Assembly: GCA_934667865.1 (NCBI GenBank)
Contig: CAKUMR010000030.1
Location: 1 to 9,221 of the forward strand
Origin: an uncultured Oscillospiraceae bacterium
GTDB taxonomy: Bacteria; Bacillota_A; Clostridia; Oscillospirales; Oscillospiraceae
Direction of reading: 5' to 3'
Length of the DNA: 9,221 bases
In this document: positions 7,376 to 9,221 of the stretch, one piece after another
Position numbering within the stretch: the first letter of the stretch is position 1
Layout: each line of letters begins with the position of its first letter
Position numbers and translations under genes: made by a program
Notes under the pieces: model-generated
Told to the model about the DNA's origin: nothing
Database searches by the model: none
What the model saw: only the letters and a program-made list of their open reading frames with translations

Positions 7376-7402
7376 GGTGCGCCCGCGCCGGCGGGCGCAC
7401 CC
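7375..7402 (-). terminator. 12-bp GC hairpin after alcohol dehydrogenase, probable terminator
   Basis: Perfect inverted repeat with arms GGGTGCGCCCGC (7375-7386) and GCGGGCGCACCC (7391-7402) and a four-base loop. It begins 22 bases past the dehydrogenase stop and is the strongest structure in the window. No U-tract follows on either strand, so it departs from the textbook intrinsic terminator; the best guess is separation of the dehydrogenase transcript from the importer operon. It could also be a structured element in a plus-strand transcript, as a plus-strand ribosome binding site lies three bases after it. Confidence 0.55.
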
Positions 7403-7404
7403 GG

Positions 7405-7418
7405 AAGGAGGTCAAATG
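7405..7418 (+). other. orphan plus-strand ribosome binding site and ATG
   Basis: AAGGAGGT (7405-7412) followed after three bases by ATG AAA AAA, looking like a genuine translation start on the plus strand. The frame stays open to 8627 (403 codons), but it lies wholly antisense to the well-supported dehydrogenase gene and its product looks like a low-complexity shadow (many Ala, Gly, Asp, His, Arg). It may be a relic of a former gene start, a short translated leader, or chance. I do not call a gene here. Confidence 0.25.
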
Positions 7419-7424
7419 AAAAAA

Positions 7425-8600
7425 TCAGTAAGCCAGCTTGTAAATCTCCAGCGCGGACTGCTCGTCGAGCGGGCGGAATGCCTTGGCAAAGTAGTCCTTG
7501 CCGATGATGGCAGCCTCGTGCGCCATCTTGGGAAGCATATTCTCCTCAATGCCGAAGTCGCGCAGGCGCTGCGGCAGATTCAGAGAAGCGAAATACTCGC
7601 GGGTCTTTTCAATGGCGAGCTTTGCAGCCTCCATCTTGTCCATGCCGGTCGGGTCAATGCCGAAGGACGCCTGCAGGTAGCCAAGATAACGGTAGGCATT
7701 GTCCTCGGTGAGCATCCAGGTCAGCCATGCGGGCATGATGACGGCAAGGCCCTCGCCGTGCGTCACGTCGTAGAAGGCGGACAGCTCATGCTCCAGCTTG
7801 TGCATGGACCAGCCGACGGGGTTGCCCTTGACGGTCAGGCCGTTGATCGCCCAGCAGCAGGTCCACATGATGTTCGAGCGCGCCTCGTAGTTGGTCGGAT
7901 CGTCATAGGCGATCTTGCCGTAGTGGAAGAGGGTGTTGAACATCGCTTCGCCGAACTTGGTCTGCAAATAGGCCTCCGGCACGTTGGAGAAATAGGACTC
8001 CATGACATGGCTGATCGCGTCGGCAACACCGGCAGCGGTCTGCTTCTTGGGCATGGTGAAGGTGAACTCCGGGTTGGAGAAGGAAGCGCGCGGACGCATA
8101 TCCGGGCTGGAATAACCGGCTTTTTCGTTGATGTCCATACGGGAAATAACAGAGCTGGTGGACATTTCGGAGCCGGCGGCGGCCAGCGTCGGGACGGCGA
8201 TGATGGGCAGCACCTTGCCGACGGGCACCTTCTTGCTGATGATGTCCCACGGCTCGCCGTCGTAGTTCACGGTCGCGGCGATGGACTTTGCGCAGTCAAT
8301 GGCGGAAGCGCCGCCGATGGGCAGCAGGATGTCGCACTTTTCCTCGCGGCAGATGCGGTTGCCCTCCAGAACGGACTCGTAGCGCGGGTTCGGGGCGACG
8401 CCGCCCATCTCGGCATAGGGGATGTCCGCTTCCTTCAAGCGGCTGACGACGGCGTCATACGCGCCGTTTTTCTTGATGGAACCGCCGCCATAGACGATCA
8501 GCGGCTTGGTGCCCCACTGATGGATGGTATCCACCAGATACTGGAAGCAGGACGGGCCAAAATTCACACGAGTCGGAACATAGTACCAAAAGTCTTTCAT
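7425..8600 (-). CDS. iron-containing alcohol dehydrogenase, YqhD/butanol-dehydrogenase type
   Basis: A 391-residue cytoplasmic NAD(P)H-dependent group III alcohol dehydrogenase, full length (relatives about 385-391). The N-terminal Rossmann-type domain shows VYGGGSIKKNG (37-46) and the nucleotide motif GGASAIDCAKSIA (96-108), where the third residue of the usual GGGS is Ala98, then VPTLAAAGSEMS (136-147). The C-terminal helical domain holds the metal ligands Asp194 and His198 (GVADAISH), His267 (WSMHKLEHE) and His281 (THGEGLA), which match the positions I recall for E. coli YqhD. It reduces aldehydes to alcohols, or the reverse, typically short-chain ones. AGAGG lies nine bases before the ATG. 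It starts 38 bases after the TrpA-like gene, so the two are probably co-transcribed, and it is followed by a strong hairpin. It may handle an aldehyde released by neighbouring lyases or serve general redox balance; the sequence cannot distinguish these. Confidence 0.96.
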   Translation of the reverse strand: MKDFWYYVPTRVNFGPSCFQYLVDTIHQWGTKPLIVYGGGSIKKNGAYDAVVSRLKEADIPYAEMGGVAPNPRYESVLEGNRICREEKCDILLPIGGASAIDCAKSIAATVNYDGEPWDIISKKVPVGKVLPIIAVPTLAAAGSEMSTSSVISRMDINEKAGYSSPDMRPRASFSNPEFTFTMPKKQTAAGVADAISHVMESYFSNVPEAYLQTKFGEAMFNTLFHYGKIAYDDPTNYEARSNIMWTCCWAINGLTVKGNPVGWSMHKLEHELSAFYDVTHGEGLAVIMPAWLTWMLTEDNAYRYLGYLQASFGIDPTGMDKMEAAKLAIEKTREYFASLNLPQRLRDFGIEENMLPKMAHEAAIIGKDYFAKAFRPLDEQSALEIYKLAY

Positions 8601-8631
8601 AATGTCACACCTCTAAAAAAATTTTGATTCT

Positions 8632-8650
8632 GCGCAGGTCAGTCCTGCGC
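8632..8650 (-). terminator. hairpin spanning the stop codon of the TrpA-like gene (partial terminator or attenuator)
   Basis: Arms GCGCAGG and CCTGCGC with a five-base loop; the minus-strand loop ACTGA contains the TGA stop. A run of seven T (8621-8615) follows, but about ten bases after the stem, too far for an efficient intrinsic terminator. It could dampen read-through into the dehydrogenase gene. The 38-base gap holds otherwise only the dehydrogenase ribosome binding site. Confidence 0.35.
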
Positions 8651-9220
8651 TGCCTTTTTATACTCGCGGATCAGCTCAACGAGCTTTTCCGGCGTGTCGT
8701 ACAGCTTGATGATGGAGCTTCCGACAAAGAAGCCCTGTCCGCCCGCGGCCTTGACGCGCGCGGCGTCCGCCGGGGATTTGATGCCCGCGCCGCAGTAGAT
8801 CGGCTCGGAGACCTTGCGCTCACGCAGATAGCGGATACAGGTCTCCAGCTCCTCAAAGCCGGGCTTGACATACTGACCCTCGCTCGGGAAGGCCTGCATA
8901 TAGGTGAAGCCGTCGGTATGGATGCAGCGCTGGATGTCGTCCTCGTTCATCTTGTAATTGACCGAGCGCGCCAGCTTGACGCCGTGCCTGCGCAGGGCGG
9001 CGATCGCTTCGGGATCGTGCAGGTCACCGGAGATGACGTTGACGATGTGGTGCTTCTCGCAGAATTCGCCCAGCTTCTCCGCGCCGATGGCCATGATGAC
9101 CTCGTGGTAGAGCACAAAGAAGAATTCCGTGTTCGGGTATTTCTCGGTCATGCGGCCGACGCCCTCCAGATAGGCCGAGTAGTCGTCGGTCTGCGCCAGC
9201 GCAACGCGGTAAAGCTCCTG
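8639..9220 (-). CDS. TrpA-like TIM-barrel protein (N-terminus beyond window)
   Basis: The C-terminal 193 residues of a protein that runs off the right edge; the frame is open past the internal Met at 9151 and the upstream 23 residues look like genuine coding sequence, so that Met is not the start. The fold resembles the tryptophan synthase alpha chain: a strand/loop like the TrpA VADVP region (VISGDLHDPEA, 62-72 of the visible part), TDGFTYMQAF (102-111; compare GYTYLLS), and the phosphate-binding motifs CGAGIKSPADAA (143-154) and GFFVGSSIIKLYD (163-175). The visible part probably corresponds to barrel strands 4 to 8. No trpB or other tryptophan gene is seen in the window, so a different substrate is likely: a retro-aldol or isomerase reaction on a phosphorylated compound (inference). 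The TrpA catalytic Glu/Asp would lie in the missing N-terminus. It is probably in one operon with the dehydrogenase 38 bases downstream. Confidence 0.8.
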   Translation of the reverse strand, partial: QELYRVALAQTDDYSAYLEGVGRMTEKYPNTEFFFVLYHEVIMAIGAEKLGEFCEKHHIVNVISGDLHDPEAIAALRRHGVKLARSVNYKMNEDDIQRCIHTDGFTYMQAFPSEGQYVKPGFEELETCIRYLRERKVSEPIYCGAGIKSPADAARVKAAGGQGFFVGSSIIKLYDTPEKLVELIREYKKAAQD

Positions 9221-9221
9221 C

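Larger units (their letters stand above)
7136..7424. other. 289-base intergenic region between alcohol dehydrogenase and importer operon
   Basis: No convincing gene. Reading on the minus strand it contains, in order: six T residues right after the dehydrogenase stop, two abutting hairpins (7402-7355), a mixed-composition stretch without clear signals (about 7354-7260), an AT-rich promoter region with the palindrome, and the binding-protein ribosome binding site. A short inverted repeat TTGT-AATG-ACAA lies at 7337-7348 and may be chance. Confidence 0.7.

Noticed and set aside
7416..8627. A 403-codon plus-strand frame with a good ribosome binding site.
   Set aside because: It is wholly antisense to a complete dehydrogenase with all metal ligands, and its product looks like a shadow. 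Only the start signal is reported as an oddity.
8639..9151. Complete 170-residue gene starting at 9151.
   Set aside because: The frame continues to the window edge with barrel-like sequence, no ribosome binding site precedes 9151, and TrpA-like proteins are longer, so this is an internal Met.
8639..9220. Calling the partial barrel a true tryptophan synthase alpha chain (trpA).
   Set aside because: No trp genes are visible beside it, it sits next to an alcohol dehydrogenase, and several TrpA positions differ; without the N-terminal catalytic residues only 'TrpA-like' is justified.
1..9221. Mobile elements, CRISPR arrays, tRNA/rRNA, defence genes.
   Set aside because: No transposase or integrase motifs, no regularly spaced repeats and no RNA-gene signatures found on reading both strands; the window reads as an ordinary metabolic region.

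Overview
The window reads as a fragment of a GC-rich (roughly 60% by eye) anaerobic Firmicute, most likely a gut clostridium of the Oscillospiraceae type. The clues are strong AGGAGG-type ribosome binding sites, a Gram-positive-style lipoprotein with a long Ser/Thr/Asn/Asp linker, a clostridial butanol-dehydrogenase-type alcohol dehydrogenase, and tightly packed operons. The taxonomic guess is inference. All nine genes I can support lie on the minus strand, so transcription runs from high to low coordinates. The long plus-strand frames are antisense shadows.

Upstream block (9221 to 7425): the 3' part of a TrpA-like TIM-barrel protein (runs off the right edge), then a complete iron-dependent alcohol dehydrogenase of the YqhD/BDH type. 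A small hairpin spans the stop codon of the first gene. A strong 12-bp GC hairpin, adjoined by a second weaker one, follows the dehydrogenase.

Intergenic region (7136 to 7424, 289 bases): it holds the tandem hairpins, a 13-base perfect palindrome that carries an extended -10 promoter element on both strands, and the ribosome binding site of the next gene. There is also an orphan, good-quality ribosome binding site plus ATG on the plus strand at the 3' end of the dehydrogenase gene.

Main operon (7135 to 1 and beyond): a BMP-family substrate-binding lipoprotein, a perfect hairpin, a double ATP-binding-cassette protein, two membrane permeases, a cysteine hydrolase of the isochorismatase superfamily, a PfkB-family kinase, and a BtpA/SgcQ-family TIM-barrel protein (runs off the left edge). 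Gene order and motifs of the first four match the nucleoside ABC importers (BmpA-NupABC, NupNOPQ). The last three are packed with 1-base or small overlaps.

Interpretation (inference): the importer brings in a nucleoside-like or other N-/C-glycosidic compound. The hydrolase, kinase and BtpA-like enzyme then process it in the cytoplasm. The TrpA-like protein and dehydrogenase upstream may belong to the same pathway or to a neighbouring operon. The kinase has lost the usual sugar-binding aspartate of the family, so its substrate is probably not ribose. No textbook nucleoside catabolic gene (phosphorylase, ribohydrolase, deaminase) is visible, so the substrate and pathway are unassigned. I saw no mobile element, CRISPR array, tRNA or rRNA.
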